Shown: positions 44,341 through 53,471, counted from the stretch's first letter. The stretch: 64,000 bases of DNA from Hoeflea_A sp965249925 (GCA_965249925.1 OZ252260.1:6696001-6760000), one strand, 5' to 3'. Notes: generated from the letters alone by a model not told the origin. Program-made: numbers and translations.

Positions 44341-45774
44341 ATGGAGCGGATCGGACACTGGATCGACGGCGAGGAAACAACGGGCAGTGGCGCAGTCATT
44401 CCGGTATGCGACCCAACGTCTGGCGAAACGCTGTGGGAACTCGCAGAAGCGGATCCGGGCCAGGTCGTGCGCGCCGTTTCAGCCGCGAGGCAGGCTTGTG
44501 ACGAGGGTATCTGGGCCGGTACCGACTATGCCGGCCGTCACAAATTCCTGCGCGGGGCAGCTCAGGCCATTCGCGATCATGCCGGCGAGTTGGCCGACCT
44601 GCAAATCTCCGAAACCGGCATGACGGCCGCGACGGTGGCCCGGCAGATCGATGCCGCGGCCGGCTGGTTCGACTATTTTGCCGATTTCCTCACGGGTGAG
44701 ACCGGTCAGACCTACCGGCAGATCCAAAACGCGACGACGATTGTCGAACGCGAGCCGATCGGCGTATGCGCGCTCTTCTCACCCTGGAACGTACCGATCG
44801 GCCTGACGGCGATCAAACTGGCACCCGCATTGGCCGCCGGCAATTCCGTCGTCCTCAAACCCTCAGAAGAAACGCCGGCGGTAACACGACGGTTTTCCGA
44901 CATCGTCCGCAGTGCCGGTCTGCCAGCGAAGGTCCTCAATCATGTCAACGGCCGCGGTTCCGTGACCGGGGCCGCCCTCGCCCGTGCCGAGAATGTGGAT
45001 ATGATTTCGTTCACCGGCGGTCACCTTGGAGGCGCAGCGGTTGCGACATCCGCAGCGGCACGGCATGTGCCCGTTGTCATGGAACTCGGTGGAAAATCCG
45101 CCAGCATCGTGTTTGCCGACGCCGACATCGACGCTGCCCTGGCTGGCTGTATAGCGGCGGCCTTTGCCGCCAACGGAGAGGCCTGCCTGGCCGGATCGCG
45201 ACTTCTGGTGGAGGAGAAGATTGCCGATGCATTCATCAACCGGTTTGCCTCCGCCGTGGCCGCGATGGAGATGGGTGACCCGCGCGATCCGAAAACCCGC
45301 ATCGGACCGATGATCTCCGCGGCTCATCGCGACCGCGTCGTCGACTTCTACGAAAGCGCTGTAAGGGACGGAGACCGGGTCCTGTGCGGCGGGGCAGCCA
45401 ATGATCACGTCACCGGCTACTTTGTGCGACCCGGAATCATTCACGTCGCGTCGACGGACAGCCGGGTCTGGCGCGAAGAGGTTTTCGGTCCGATCGTCGC
45501 CCTCAGCACGTTCAGGGACGAAGCCGACGCGATTCAGCTGGCCAATGACAGTGCATACGGTCTGGCAGGCTATCTGTGGACCCGTGACGTGGGCCGCGCC
45601 ATGCGTGTCGCACGCGCCATCCGCACCGGCACGATGATGGTCAATTCCGCCTTCATGCGCGAGCTCAACGCACCATTCGGCGGTTACAAGGCGTCCGGTA
45701 TCGGCCGCGAAGGCGGTCTGAGCAGCTGGCACAATTTCACCGAAGCGAAGACCACAATAATTCGGCACCTATAG
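44341..45774 (+). CDS. aldehyde dehydrogenase
   Basis: A 477-residue NAD(P)-dependent aldehyde dehydrogenase. The nucleophile is C282 (NGEACLAGSR) and the general base is E248 (MELGGKS). FSPWNVPIGL and KPSEETP supply the cofactor site. It resembles the aromatic/benzaldehyde-like branch of the superfamily only in general terms. It sits 6 bases after the acyl-CoA synthetase gene. It could oxidise the aldehyde made by the GMC enzyme or the one released by a CoA-dependent hydratase/lyase. Confidence 0.92.
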   Translation: MERIGHWIDGEETTGSGAVIPVCDPTSGETLWELAEADPGQVVRAVSAARQACDEGIWAGTDYAGRHKFLRGAAQAIRDHAGELADLQISETGMTAATVARQIDAAAGWFDYFADFLTGETGQTYRQIQNATTIVEREPIGVCALFSPWNVPIGLTAIKLAPALAAGNSVVLKPSEETPAVTRRFSDIVRSAGLPAKVLNHVNGRGSVTGAALARAENVDMISFTGGHLGGAAVATSAAARHVPVVMELGGKSASIVFADADIDAALAGCIAAAFAANGEACLAGSRLLVEEKIADAFINRFASAVAAMEMGDPRDPKTRIGPMISAAHRDRVVDFYESAVRDGDRVLCGGAANDHVTGYFVRPGIIHVASTDSRVWREEVFGPIVALSTFRDEADAIQLANDSAYGLAGYLWTRDVGRAMRVARAIRTGTMMVNSAFMRELNAPFGGYKASGIGREGGLSSWHNFTEAKTTIIRHL

Positions 45775-45782
45775 GGATCGAC

Positions 45783-46532
45783 ATGCTGCAGGGAAAAAGA
45801 ATCATTGTGACGGGTGCGGCACAGGGCATCGGCGCCGCGATGGCCGCCGGCTTTGCCGAACTGGGAGCCATGGTCACGCTGGCCGACATCTCCGATCCCT
45901 CGGAGACGGCAATGCAGATCGCGGACCGCGGCCATCGGGCGATCGGCGTAGCGACCGACGTTACGCTTCCGGATGACTGTGAAAGAATGGTTGCCGAGAC
46001 CGTGGATGCCTTCGGCGGTGTCGATGGACTGGTTTGCAACGCGGCCCTGTTCGCGGAGCTGCCGGGCCAGCCGTATGACGAAATCGCGCCGGATCTGTGG
46101 GATCGGGTTATGGCCGTCAATGCCAAGGGTCCGTGGCTGTGCACGGTCGCGGCAGCACCCGCAATGGAACGCGCGGGCGGCGGATCGATCGTCATGATTG
46201 CGACCAACCGGATTTTTCGCGGCTTCCCGCAATTGCTCCACTACGACGCATCCAAGGGCGCGGTCCTGGCGATGACGCGTTCGCTGGCACGCGAGCTCGG
46301 GCCCAAAAACATTCGCATCAATGCCATCGCCCCGGGCTTGACCATGAGCGAAGGCGTGCTCGCCCGTGACGGGATTGCCGAACGGGCCGCCGAAATCGCC
46401 GCGGCACGGTCATTGGCCCGCGACCAGACACCGGATGACCTGATTGGCCCTGTCGCCCATTTGCTGAGCGATGCCAGCGGGTTCGTGACCGGTCAAACAC
46501 TCATCGTCGATGGCGGCGGCATCGTCAATTAG
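45783..46532 (+). CDS. SDR family oxidoreductase
   Basis: A 249-residue short-chain dehydrogenase. The cofactor loop is TGAAQGIG (10-17) and the active-site tyrosine and lysine are Y154 and K158 (HYDASK), with N113 as the proton relay residue. The usual catalytic Ser about 13 residues before the Tyr is Thr (T141, MIATNR). This is a conservative change but unusual. It starts 8 bases after the aldehyde dehydrogenase stop. Confidence 0.9.
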   Translation: MLQGKRIIVTGAAQGIGAAMAAGFAELGAMVTLADISDPSETAMQIADRGHRAIGVATDVTLPDDCERMVAETVDAFGGVDGLVCNAALFAELPGQPYDEIAPDLWDRVMAVNAKGPWLCTVAAAPAMERAGGGSIVMIATNRIFRGFPQLLHYDASKGAVLAMTRSLARELGPKNIRINAIAPGLTMSEGVLARDGIAERAAEIAAARSLARDQTPDDLIGPVAHLLSDASGFVTGQTLIVDGGGIVN

Positions 46533-46544
46533 GGGACAAACACT

Positions 46545-46739
46545 ATGGCCATTATCAACGTAACCATCGCAAAAGGCCGCGACCAGGCGGTCAAGAATCG
46601 CATCATCGAGAAAATGACCGAGGTGATGGTCGACACCATCGGCGCCAAGCCGCAGCAGGTTCGCGTCGTCATCAACGAGGTCGAGGACGGCAACTACGGC
46701 GTTGCCGGCAAGCCGATCTTTCTCGGCCTGCACGATTGA
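46545..46739 (+). CDS. 4-oxalocrotonate tautomerase family protein lacking Pro1
   Basis: A 64-residue 4-OT-like subunit (63 after Met removal), the usual size of the family. Position 1 of the mature chain is Ala, not the catalytic Pro of 4-OT (the codons read ATG GCC ATT). The two binding arginines remain at positions 11 and 39, and position 50 is Tyr where 4-OT has Phe. The missing base predicts loss of normal tautomerase activity or a different mechanism. It is 12 bases after the SDR gene and 17 bases before the isochorismatase-family gene. The start was set by homology, since the frame has no upstream alternative. Confidence 0.88.
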   Translation: MAIINVTIAKGRDQAVKNRIIEKMTEVMVDTIGAKPQQVRVVINEVEDGNYGVAGKPIFLGLHD

Positions 46740-46756
46740 GTCCAGGAGGATATGGG

Positions 46757-47428
46757 ATGCCCCACGATACAAAAATACCCGACTACGTCATCGAACGGAT
46801 CATGGCGAAACGCGGCAAGCTTGAGGTCTTCGACAAGTTCGCCGCCGACAAAACCGCCTTTCTCGTCATCGACATGCAGAATTTCTACGTTGCGGAGGTC
46901 GATACCGCCAAATCCATCGTGCCCAACATCAACCGCCTTGCGGCTGCCTGCCGGGACAAGGGTGTGCCGGTGATCTGGGTCATCATGACGGTGGCGGAGA
47001 AGGAGGGCGCGCCCAGCCAGTGGTCGCTCTATCACACCTATTTCTTCACCGAAGCGAAGGGCGCGAACCACCGGAATTCACTCTCCGAAGGGGCCTGGGG
47101 ACACGAACTCTACGCCGATCTCGACGTCAGGGACGATGAGGCGATCGTTCACAAGAAGCGCTTCAGCCCCTTCATTGTCGGATCGTCGGACCTGCACGAA
47201 CGGCTGCAGAAGATGGGGATCGAAAACCTGATCGTCGCCGGCACCGCGACCAACATGTGCTCCGAATCGACCGCCCGGGATGCCATGATGCTCGACTATA
47301 AGGTGGTCATGGTCGAGGATGCCAACGCCGCGCGGTACGACGACGACCATCTGGCGGGTCTCACCTCCTTCTACCAGAGTTTTGGCGATGTCCGTTCGAC
47401 GGACGACGTCATCGCCATGATCGATTGA
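46757..47428 (+). CDS. isochorismatase family cysteine hydrolase
   Basis: A 223-residue enzyme with the Asp-Lys-Cys triad of the family: D39 (VIDMQN), K134 (HKKRFS) and C168 (TNMCSEST). The family includes isochorismatases, nicotinamidases and N-carbamoyl or malonamate amidohydrolases; Cys-containing members usually hydrolyse amides. The ATG at 46757 has AGGAGGA 6 bases upstream and is preferred over a short upstream extension. Together with RidA and the arylformamidase-like fusion it points to nitrogen in the pathway substrate or an intermediate. Confidence 0.9.
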   Translation: MPHDTKIPDYVIERIMAKRGKLEVFDKFAADKTAFLVIDMQNFYVAEVDTAKSIVPNINRLAAACRDKGVPVIWVIMTVAEKEGAPSQWSLYHTYFFTEAKGANHRNSLSEGAWGHELYADLDVRDDEAIVHKKRFSPFIVGSSDLHERLQKMGIENLIVAGTATNMCSESTARDAMMLDYKVVMVEDANAARYDDDHLAGLTSFYQSFGDVRSTDDVIAMID

Positions 47429-47429
47429 C

Positions 47430-48227
47430 ATGACCGACTTTTCGGAAATCGCAACAGCGGTATCGGACAAGGCCGGCGTAATCCGGTTCGCGCGGCCGCA
47501 GGCGCGCAACGCACTCACAGACACCATGCTGTCCGAAACGCGGGCTGCCATGGACGCGTGGGAAATGGAGCCCGCCGTCGCCGGCATCGTTTTGACCGGC
47601 GACGAGACGGCTTTTTGCGCGGGCGGCGATCTCAAAGGCACGGCGGGTTCGACGATGCAGCCTTTCGACAAATATCGGTATCGCTTCAATCAGTCGGTCT
47701 GGCACCGGTTCATGCGGTATCTCAGCGGCTACTCCAAGCCGGTCATTGCGGCGATCGAAGGCTACGCGCTGGGGGGAGGATTAGAGATTGCCCTGCGCTG
47801 CGATTTCGCCGTTGCAGCCTCGACGGCCCGATTGGGTCTGACGGAATCGAGGCACTCGCTGTTTCCGATCCTTGGCGGCGCCTGGCTGCTGGCTGATGCG
47901 ATCGGCGTGCGAAAGGCACGCGAACTGGCCTACACCGGCCGCATCATCACGGGGGACGACGCTTTGACTCTGGGCCTGGTCAACGACCTGGTCGGGCCAG
48001 GGGAAGCGGCATCCCGGGCAACGGAAATCGTCAATGAGATCGGCGAAAGCGGACCGCTTGCGGTCATGGCGATCAAGCAGGCGATCAACCGGGCTCGCTC
48101 CCAGAGCTATGAAGAAGCGCTGAATGCCGGCGGCGACCTGTCGGCACTTCTGATGTTTTCGGAAGATCGCAAAGAAGGTCTGGCGGCGTTTGCCGAAAAA
48201 CGCAAACCGGATTTCAAGGGCAAATAG
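47430..48227 (+). CDS. enoyl-CoA hydratase/isomerase family protein
   Basis: A 265-residue crotonase-fold enzyme. The oxyanion hole is CAGGDLKG plus EGYALGGGLEIAL; both catalytic Glu positions are kept (GGGLEIA and GLTESRHSL). It could be a hydratase or a hydratase/lyase of the feruloyl-CoA type. Together with the NDP-forming CoA synthetase and aldehyde dehydrogenase this would give a complete CoA-dependent side-chain route. The ATG is one base after the preceding TGA. Confidence 0.87.
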   Translation: MTDFSEIATAVSDKAGVIRFARPQARNALTDTMLSETRAAMDAWEMEPAVAGIVLTGDETAFCAGGDLKGTAGSTMQPFDKYRYRFNQSVWHRFMRYLSGYSKPVIAAIEGYALGGGLEIALRCDFAVAASTARLGLTESRHSLFPILGGAWLLADAIGVRKARELAYTGRIITGDDALTLGLVNDLVGPGEAASRATEIVNEIGESGPLAVMAIKQAINRARSQSYEEALNAGGDLSALLMFSEDRKEGLAAFAEKRKPDFKGK

Positions 48228-48242
48228 GACGCGGGAACCGGC

Positions 48243-49817
48243 ATGGCCGAACAATACGATGCGATCATTATTGGCGGTGGTCACAATGGCCTGACATGCG
48301 GCGCCTATCTGGCGAGGGCCGGTAAAAAGATACTTGTTCTTGAACAGAAGCCATATGTCGGCGGTGCATCCGTGACCGAGGAGTTTAGCCCCGGTTTCCG
48401 GGCCTCCACCTATTCCTTCATCATGGGACATCTTCATCCCAAGGTGATCGAAGAACTGGAGCTGCGAAAATACGGGCTGGAGGCAATCGAACAACCCAAT
48501 GTGATCAATCCGACGGATGACGATTGCATCGTCTTTTCCAAGGATCCGGTCAAAACCCGCGAACAGATTGCCCGGTTTTCCAAGCGCGATGCCGACAACT
48601 ACCCCAAATTCTTTGAGCGGTTGCAGTCGACCATCCAGATCCTGCGCCAGCTTCAGCTGGAAACGCCGGTTGACCCGTTTCGCAAGGACCTTGCAGGGTT
48701 GTGGCGCACGGCGCGGTTTGCCTGGCGATACCGCAACGCGGACAAAGAGGTCTACAACCTGCTGCACGCCCTGTCGATGAGCGCCCACGACTACGTCTCG
48801 AGATGGTTCGAGACGGATCTCGTCAAAGCGAAATTCATGTTCTGGGCGACAATCGGCGGCAATGTCGGTCCGTATTCTCCGGGAACCGCGTTCTATCTGG
48901 TGACACACCTGATTGGTCAGACCGGTATGAGTTTTGCCCGGGGCGGGATGGGTAGCATCGCCGATGCGATCGCCAAATCCGGCGAGGCTCACGGCATGGA
49001 CATTCGATGCGATGCCTGGGTCGATGAAATCCTGGTTCGAGATGGCGCAGCCTACGGTGTGCGATTGAAATCCGGCGAGGAAATCCAGGCTTCGCGGCTG
49101 ATATCCAACGTCAATGCCAAGCGCACTTTCCTGGATATGGTCAAACCGGACCACTTGCCGGAAGACTTTCGCGAGGACATCGAAGGGTATCGAGCCCGCG
49201 GTATGTCGTTCAAGCTGCTTTGCGCGATCGACAGACTGCCGCAATATAGAGGATTCAGCCAGGAAAAAACCGGAGTCGAGTATCCGGCCTATGCTCATAT
49301 CTGCCCGACACCGGAGTTTCTCGAACAGGCTTTTCATGACGCCAAGTTCGGCTGGTATTCATCGGAACCGTTCCTGTCGCCAAGCGTGCCCAGCTACTAC
49401 GACGACAGCCTGGCGCCGGAGGGCAAGCACGTCATCACCTTCCAGGGCGGTGTCACGCCCTATCAACTCAGAAACTCGGACTGGGAGCGCGAAGGACCGC
49501 AACTGGTCACCAACGTCATGAATGTGATGGACCGGTTCGCACCGGGTTTTTCGGATTCGATCATCGACTACAAGCTGTTCACGCCGAAAGACATCGAGGA
49601 CGATATCAACCTGCCGGGCGGCAATTCGCAACACGGGGAGTTGGCGCTCGACCAGATGTTCTTCATGCGTCCGGCACCGCGCTATGCGGATTATCGCTCG
49701 CCTGTTCGCAACCTCTATCAATGCGGCGCCTCAACCCACCCAGGCGGCGCGGTCTCCGCGGTGCCCGGGCACAATGCGGCGCGTGAGGTCCTCAGGGACT
49801 GGCGCTGGCACCGGTAG
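48243..49817 (+). CDS. FAD-dependent oxidoreductase, phytoene desaturase (CrtI)-like
   Basis: A 524-residue flavoprotein. The dinucleotide motif is IIGGGHNGLTCGAYLARAG near the N-terminus and the C-terminal FAD block reads CGASTHPGGAVSAVPG. This is the pattern of the phytoene-desaturase-like NAD(P)/FAD group, many members of which are not carotenoid enzymes. No carotenoid gene is in the window. It is the last gene of the plus-strand operon begun at 39048; its true reaction (perhaps desaturation of a side chain or ring) is not known. Confidence 0.85.
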   Translation: MAEQYDAIIIGGGHNGLTCGAYLARAGKKILVLEQKPYVGGASVTEEFSPGFRASTYSFIMGHLHPKVIEELELRKYGLEAIEQPNVINPTDDDCIVFSKDPVKTREQIARFSKRDADNYPKFFERLQSTIQILRQLQLETPVDPFRKDLAGLWRTARFAWRYRNADKEVYNLLHALSMSAHDYVSRWFETDLVKAKFMFWATIGGNVGPYSPGTAFYLVTHLIGQTGMSFARGGMGSIADAIAKSGEAHGMDIRCDAWVDEILVRDGAAYGVRLKSGEEIQASRLISNVNAKRTFLDMVKPDHLPEDFREDIEGYRARGMSFKLLCAIDRLPQYRGFSQEKTGVEYPAYAHICPTPEFLEQAFHDAKFGWYSSEPFLSPSVPSYYDDSLAPEGKHVITFQGGVTPYQLRNSDWEREGPQLVTNVMNVMDRFAPGFSDSIIDYKLFTPKDIEDDINLPGGNSQHGELALDQMFFMRPAPRYADYRSPVRNLYQCGASTHPGGAVSAVPGHNAAREVLRDWRWHR

Positions 49818-49887
49818 GGCACCGGCAAAACAGAATTTTCAACGCAAGCGGCGTGAGGACAAATGCAAAGACCCTTTTCATTCGACC

Positions 49888-49905
49888 AAGTTGATAATAC
49901 AACTA
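49888..49905. promoter_or_regulatory. predicted GntR operator, site 3
   Basis: AAGTTGAT-AA-TACAACTA keeps the spacing and most bases of sites 1 and 2; the left half differs at two positions and the right half at one. It lies 115 bases before the LigM-like gene, in the 202-base gap after the CrtI-like gene, and is the third member of the predicted regulon. Confidence 0.7.
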
Positions 49906-50019
49906 TGGAGAAGAGAGGTCGCGGTTGGAACGACCCGAGAAGGTCATTCGACGCGATCCGCGTCCGTCGGCCGGCGCATCGTCTGAACAAAAAGCGAAAG
50001 ACCAGGGAGGAAACCAATC

Positions 50020-51399
50020 ATGGCGCAAACATCGCTGGAACAAAAACTCGGTGATTATCCGAATCCGGTCGACATGCTGCGCAATGCGCCAGCCGGCCCC
50101 TACGAGTTTCCGATCAAATCTGAATTCACCAACTGGCGCGATGAGCAGGAAGCGTGGCGCAACGGCGCCGTGTTGTTCGATCAGTCCTTTCACATGACGG
50201 ACCACTACATCGAAGGACCGGACGTCAAACGTCTGATGGAGCGCGTGGCGATCAACTCGATGGCGAACTTCGGCAAGGACGTCGCCAAGCAGGTCGTGCT
50301 GTGCAATTTCGACGGATACGTCATCGGCGATGCGATCATGTTTATCCTGGACGATCACAGGATCAACATCGTCAACAAGCCCATCAATCGCAATTGGGTT
50401 CAATATCACATTGAAACCGGCGGATATGATGTAGAGGCCACAACCGATTCCCGTGCGCTCGACAACAAGGGACGGCGGATGGGTTATCGCTTCGAGGTTC
50501 AGGGCCCCAACGGCTGGCAAATACTCGAAAAGCTCAACGGCGGTCCGATCGAGGGCTTCAAGTTCTTCCGCATGGGCGAAATCAATGTCGCCGGCCGCCG
50601 GGTGCGGGCGCTTCGCCACGGTATGGCGGGTGCTGCCGGTCTCGAACTGTTCGGACCGTTTGACGACTACGACCGCATCCGCGATGCGATTATGGAGGCC
50701 GGACAGGACATGGGACTGCTGGCGGCCGGTTCAAAAACCTATTCCACGGTCGCCCATGAAAGCGGATGGTTCCCCTCCCCGCTGCCGGCCGTTTATTCCG
50801 GTGACGCCATGAAACCCTATCGGGAGTGGCTTCCGGCGGATGGTTTTGAGGCGACACTGTCCCTCGGCGGCAGCTTCGTCAGCGACAATGTCGAGGACTA
50901 TTACATCACCCCATACGATCTGGGTTACGGCCATATCGTCAATTTCGATCATGACTTCATCGGCGGCGACAAGCTCAGGGATTTAAAGGATAAGCCGCAT
51001 CGCCGGAAAGTCACCCTGAGATGGAACAAGGATGATGTGGTGCGCATCTTCGCTTCTATGTTCAGCGAGGGTGACCGATACAAATTCATGGATATGCCGG
51101 CGTCGCATTATGCGACGTGCCCCTATGATCTGGTGTCCAAGAACGGCAAGCCGGTCGGTATCTCGCACTATCCGGTCTACACGTCGAATGTCAGCAGCTG
51201 GATTTCGTTGGCGCTGGTTGATGAGAGTGTTTGTCAGCCCGGTACGGAGGTGACGCTGACTTGGGGCGAACCCGACGGAGGATCGGCCAAACCCAGCGTC
51301 GAGCGGCACGTGCAGACCGAAATATCGGCGACCGTTGAACCGTGTCCGATATCGATCACAGCACGCGAAAGCTACAAAAAATGGGAGTCGGCGACGTAA
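50020..51399 (+). CDS. LigM/DesA-like tetrahydrofolate-dependent aromatic O-demethylase (GcvT family)
   Basis: A 459-residue single-domain aminomethyltransferase-fold protein. The N-terminal part matches the LigM/DesA type: EFTNWRDEQEAWR, then LFDQSFHMTDHYIEGPD and CNFDGYVIGDAIMF, with NWVQYHIETGGYDV further on. LigM and DesA move the methyl group of 3-O-methylgallate, vanillate or syringate to tetrahydrofolate. DmdA (DMSP demethylase) is a more distant relative. The cluster has a separate Rieske VanA-like demethylase, so two methoxy groups or two substrates may be handled. AGGGAGGAAACC precedes the ATG. The closest substrate cannot be told. Confidence 0.87.
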   Translation: MAQTSLEQKLGDYPNPVDMLRNAPAGPYEFPIKSEFTNWRDEQEAWRNGAVLFDQSFHMTDHYIEGPDVKRLMERVAINSMANFGKDVAKQVVLCNFDGYVIGDAIMFILDDHRINIVNKPINRNWVQYHIETGGYDVEATTDSRALDNKGRRMGYRFEVQGPNGWQILEKLNGGPIEGFKFFRMGEINVAGRRVRALRHGMAGAAGLELFGPFDDYDRIRDAIMEAGQDMGLLAAGSKTYSTVAHESGWFPSPLPAVYSGDAMKPYREWLPADGFEATLSLGGSFVSDNVEDYYITPYDLGYGHIVNFDHDFIGGDKLRDLKDKPHRRKVTLRWNKDDVVRIFASMFSEGDRYKFMDMPASHYATCPYDLVSKNGKPVGISHYPVYTSNVSSWISLALVDESVCQPGTEVTLTWGEPDGGSAKPSVERHVQTEISATVEPCPISITARESYKKWESAT

Positions 51400-51458
51400 T
51401 GGCGGCGGCTCCTGCTGCGTTCATGCCCGCCTACGCGATTGTTGAAGCATAGTCCGCC

Positions 51459-53471
51459 ATGATCGAGTCGATATTCCAGGGACTGATACAAGTCTTCAGT
51501 TGGCCGGCGATCGGCTACCTGGGGTTCGGCATCATGCTTGGGGTGTGGCTCGGCGCCTTGCCCGGAATCGGTGGCGTGACCGGTCTCATCCTGTTGCTTC
51601 CGTTCACCTACACGATGGAACCGGTGTCGGCGTTTGCGCTGATGCTTGGCATGTTCGCGGTGACCACGACCAGCGACACCATCGCTTCGGTGATGCTCGG
51701 CATTCCCGGTACGGTCGCCTCGCAGGCCACCGTGCTCGACGGCTACCCCCTGGCCCAGATGGGTCAGGCCAACAGAGCGCTCGGCGCGGCCTATACCTGT
51801 TCGGCCGTCGGCGGTGTCGTCGGCGCCATGGTGCTGGTGGTGTCGCTGCCGCTGATCAAGCCGATCCTGACGCTGTTTTCGACACCGGAATACTTCATGC
51901 TCGCGCTGCTCGGCATCTGCATGGTCGGGTCGCTCTCCGGCCGTTCGGTTGCCAAGGGTCTGGTGATCGGTGCCTTTGGCATGCTGTTGGGCACCATCGG
52001 CGAGGAGACGTTCAACGCCCAGCCCAGATACTATTTCGGTATTGAATACATGCTGAACACGCCGCCGCTGGTGGGTGTGGTGCTCGGCCTGTTCGCCATT
52101 CCGGAGCTTCTGGAGCTGGCCACGAAAAACACCTCCATTTCGCGCGTTCCCGACGACCAGTCGGGCGGCGGTGGCATGACACGCGGCATCAAGGACGCGC
52201 TGGCGAACTGGTGGCTGATGCTGAAGAGCTCGGTGCTCGGCACCTATATCGGCATGCTGCCCGGCCTCGGCGCATCGATTGTCGACTGGGCGGCTTACGG
52301 CATGGCGGTGCAGACGACGAAAGGTGAGAACCGGTTCGGGCGCGGCGATATCCGCGGCGTCATCGCACCGGAAACGGCGAACAACGCACAGCGCGGCGGT
52401 GCCCTGATCCCGACATTGACCTTCGGGATTCCCGGCGATTTCGCCATGTCCATCCTGCTGGGCGCAATGATGATCCAGGGTTTGAGGCCTGGCATGGAAA
52501 TGCTGACCTCCAAGCTCGACATCACCTTCGCCATGATCTGGACGGTGATCGTCGCCAACATAGCCTCCGCGCTGTTGTTGATGGCGATCGGCCGGCAGGT
52601 CGCCAAGGCGATTTTCATCGACGGCCACTTGCTCGTGCCCGTCGTCATTCTGTTCGTCTTCATGGGCAGCTGGCTTGGCGCCCAGTCCATGGGCGACCTC
52701 ATCCTGATGTGGTCGATGGGAGCCATCGGTCTGTTCATGAAGCGGTCGGGCTGGCCGCGCCCGCCGCTGATCATCGCCCTGGTGCTGGGGCCCAATATGG
52801 AAAATGCGCTGGTCATATCCAATCGGGTTTACGGCACCCTTGGCTGGCTCGACCGCACACCCTCGCTGATCATCGGTGTCATCATCGTCCTGACGCTGCT
52901 GGGCACCACATTGGGCCTTGTGCGCGCCCGCAATCGGGCCACCACCAACACGGCGCTCGACGGAAAACTCTCGATAGAAGGCGCAGAAAAGAACGTCCTC
53001 GTATCGATTCCGCTTGCGCTGTTCTTTGCGGCGACGTTCCTGGCCGCGGCGATCCTGGCGATCGACTTTCACCCGACCAATCGCCAGTATCCGATTGCCG
53101 TGTCCGTTGTTGGACTGATGCTGCTGGGGCTCATTCTGGCAAAGGAGGTTCCGGCCGCGGTCCGATTGCGGGCTGAGTTCGATGGCTTTGGTGCCGCCTG
53201 GAGAGCCGCCGCGTCACAAGCCCAGTTGGCAATCGGCTTGCGTTTCCTGCTGTGGATCGCCATTGCCGTGTTCGGCTGCTGGTTGATCGGACAGAAGCTG
53301 TCCATCGCCGTCTTCATCGCGACCTATCTGATCTTTTGGGGCAAGCGACCCGTCGTCTTTGCGCTGTTCTATGCGGCTGCCGGCTACCTGTTCATCGAAC
53401 TCTTCTACGACCGGCTGATGCACATACCGTTCCAGCATCCCTACATCCTCAAACTCATTGGAGGCGCCTGA
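51459..53471 (+). CDS. tripartite tricarboxylate transporter permease, TctA-TctB fusion
   Basis: A 670-residue membrane protein. Residues about 1-500 are the TctA large permease (LGALPGIGGVTGLILLLPFTY, SVMLGIPGTVASQATVLDGYPLA, FGIPGDFAMSILLGAMMIQGL). About 520-670 hold four further helices resembling the small TctB subunit, here fused to the large one. A separate tctB gene is not present. The transporter is sodium- or proton-coupled and takes up organic acids. It is 59 bases after the LigM-like gene and 110 bases before the binding protein. Confidence 0.9.
   Translation: MIESIFQGLIQVFSWPAIGYLGFGIMLGVWLGALPGIGGVTGLILLLPFTYTMEPVSAFALMLGMFAVTTTSDTIASVMLGIPGTVASQATVLDGYPLAQMGQANRALGAAYTCSAVGGVVGAMVLVVSLPLIKPILTLFSTPEYFMLALLGICMVGSLSGRSVAKGLVIGAFGMLLGTIGEETFNAQPRYYFGIEYMLNTPPLVGVVLGLFAIPELLELATKNTSISRVPDDQSGGGGMTRGIKDALANWWLMLKSSVLGTYIGMLPGLGASIVDWAAYGMAVQTTKGENRFGRGDIRGVIAPETANNAQRGGALIPTLTFGIPGDFAMSILLGAMMIQGLRPGMEMLTSKLDITFAMIWTVIVANIASALLLMAIGRQVAKAIFIDGHLLVPVVILFVFMGSWLGAQSMGDLILMWSMGAIGLFMKRSGWPRPPLIIALVLGPNMENALVISNRVYGTLGWLDRTPSLIIGVIIVLTLLGTTLGLVRARNRATTNTALDGKLSIEGAEKNVLVSIPLALFFAATFLAAAILAIDFHPTNRQYPIAVSVVGLMLLGLILAKEVPAAVRLRAEFDGFGAAWRAAASQAQLAIGLRFLLWIAIAVFGCWLIGQKLSIAVFIATYLIFWGKRPVVFALFYAAAGYLFIELFYDRLMHIPFQHPYILKLIGGA

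Noticed and set aside
47781..49337. A long minus-strand frame of 518 codons opposite the enoyl-CoA hydratase and CrtI-like genes
   Set aside because: It spans the boundary of two well-supported plus-strand genes and has no family features or ribosome-binding site.
51372..53072. A long minus-strand frame of 566 codons opposite the TctA-TctB gene
   Set aside because: Its product is rich in Arg, His, Gln and Asp with no recognisable domain, which is typical of the shadow frame of a GC-rich membrane-protein gene.
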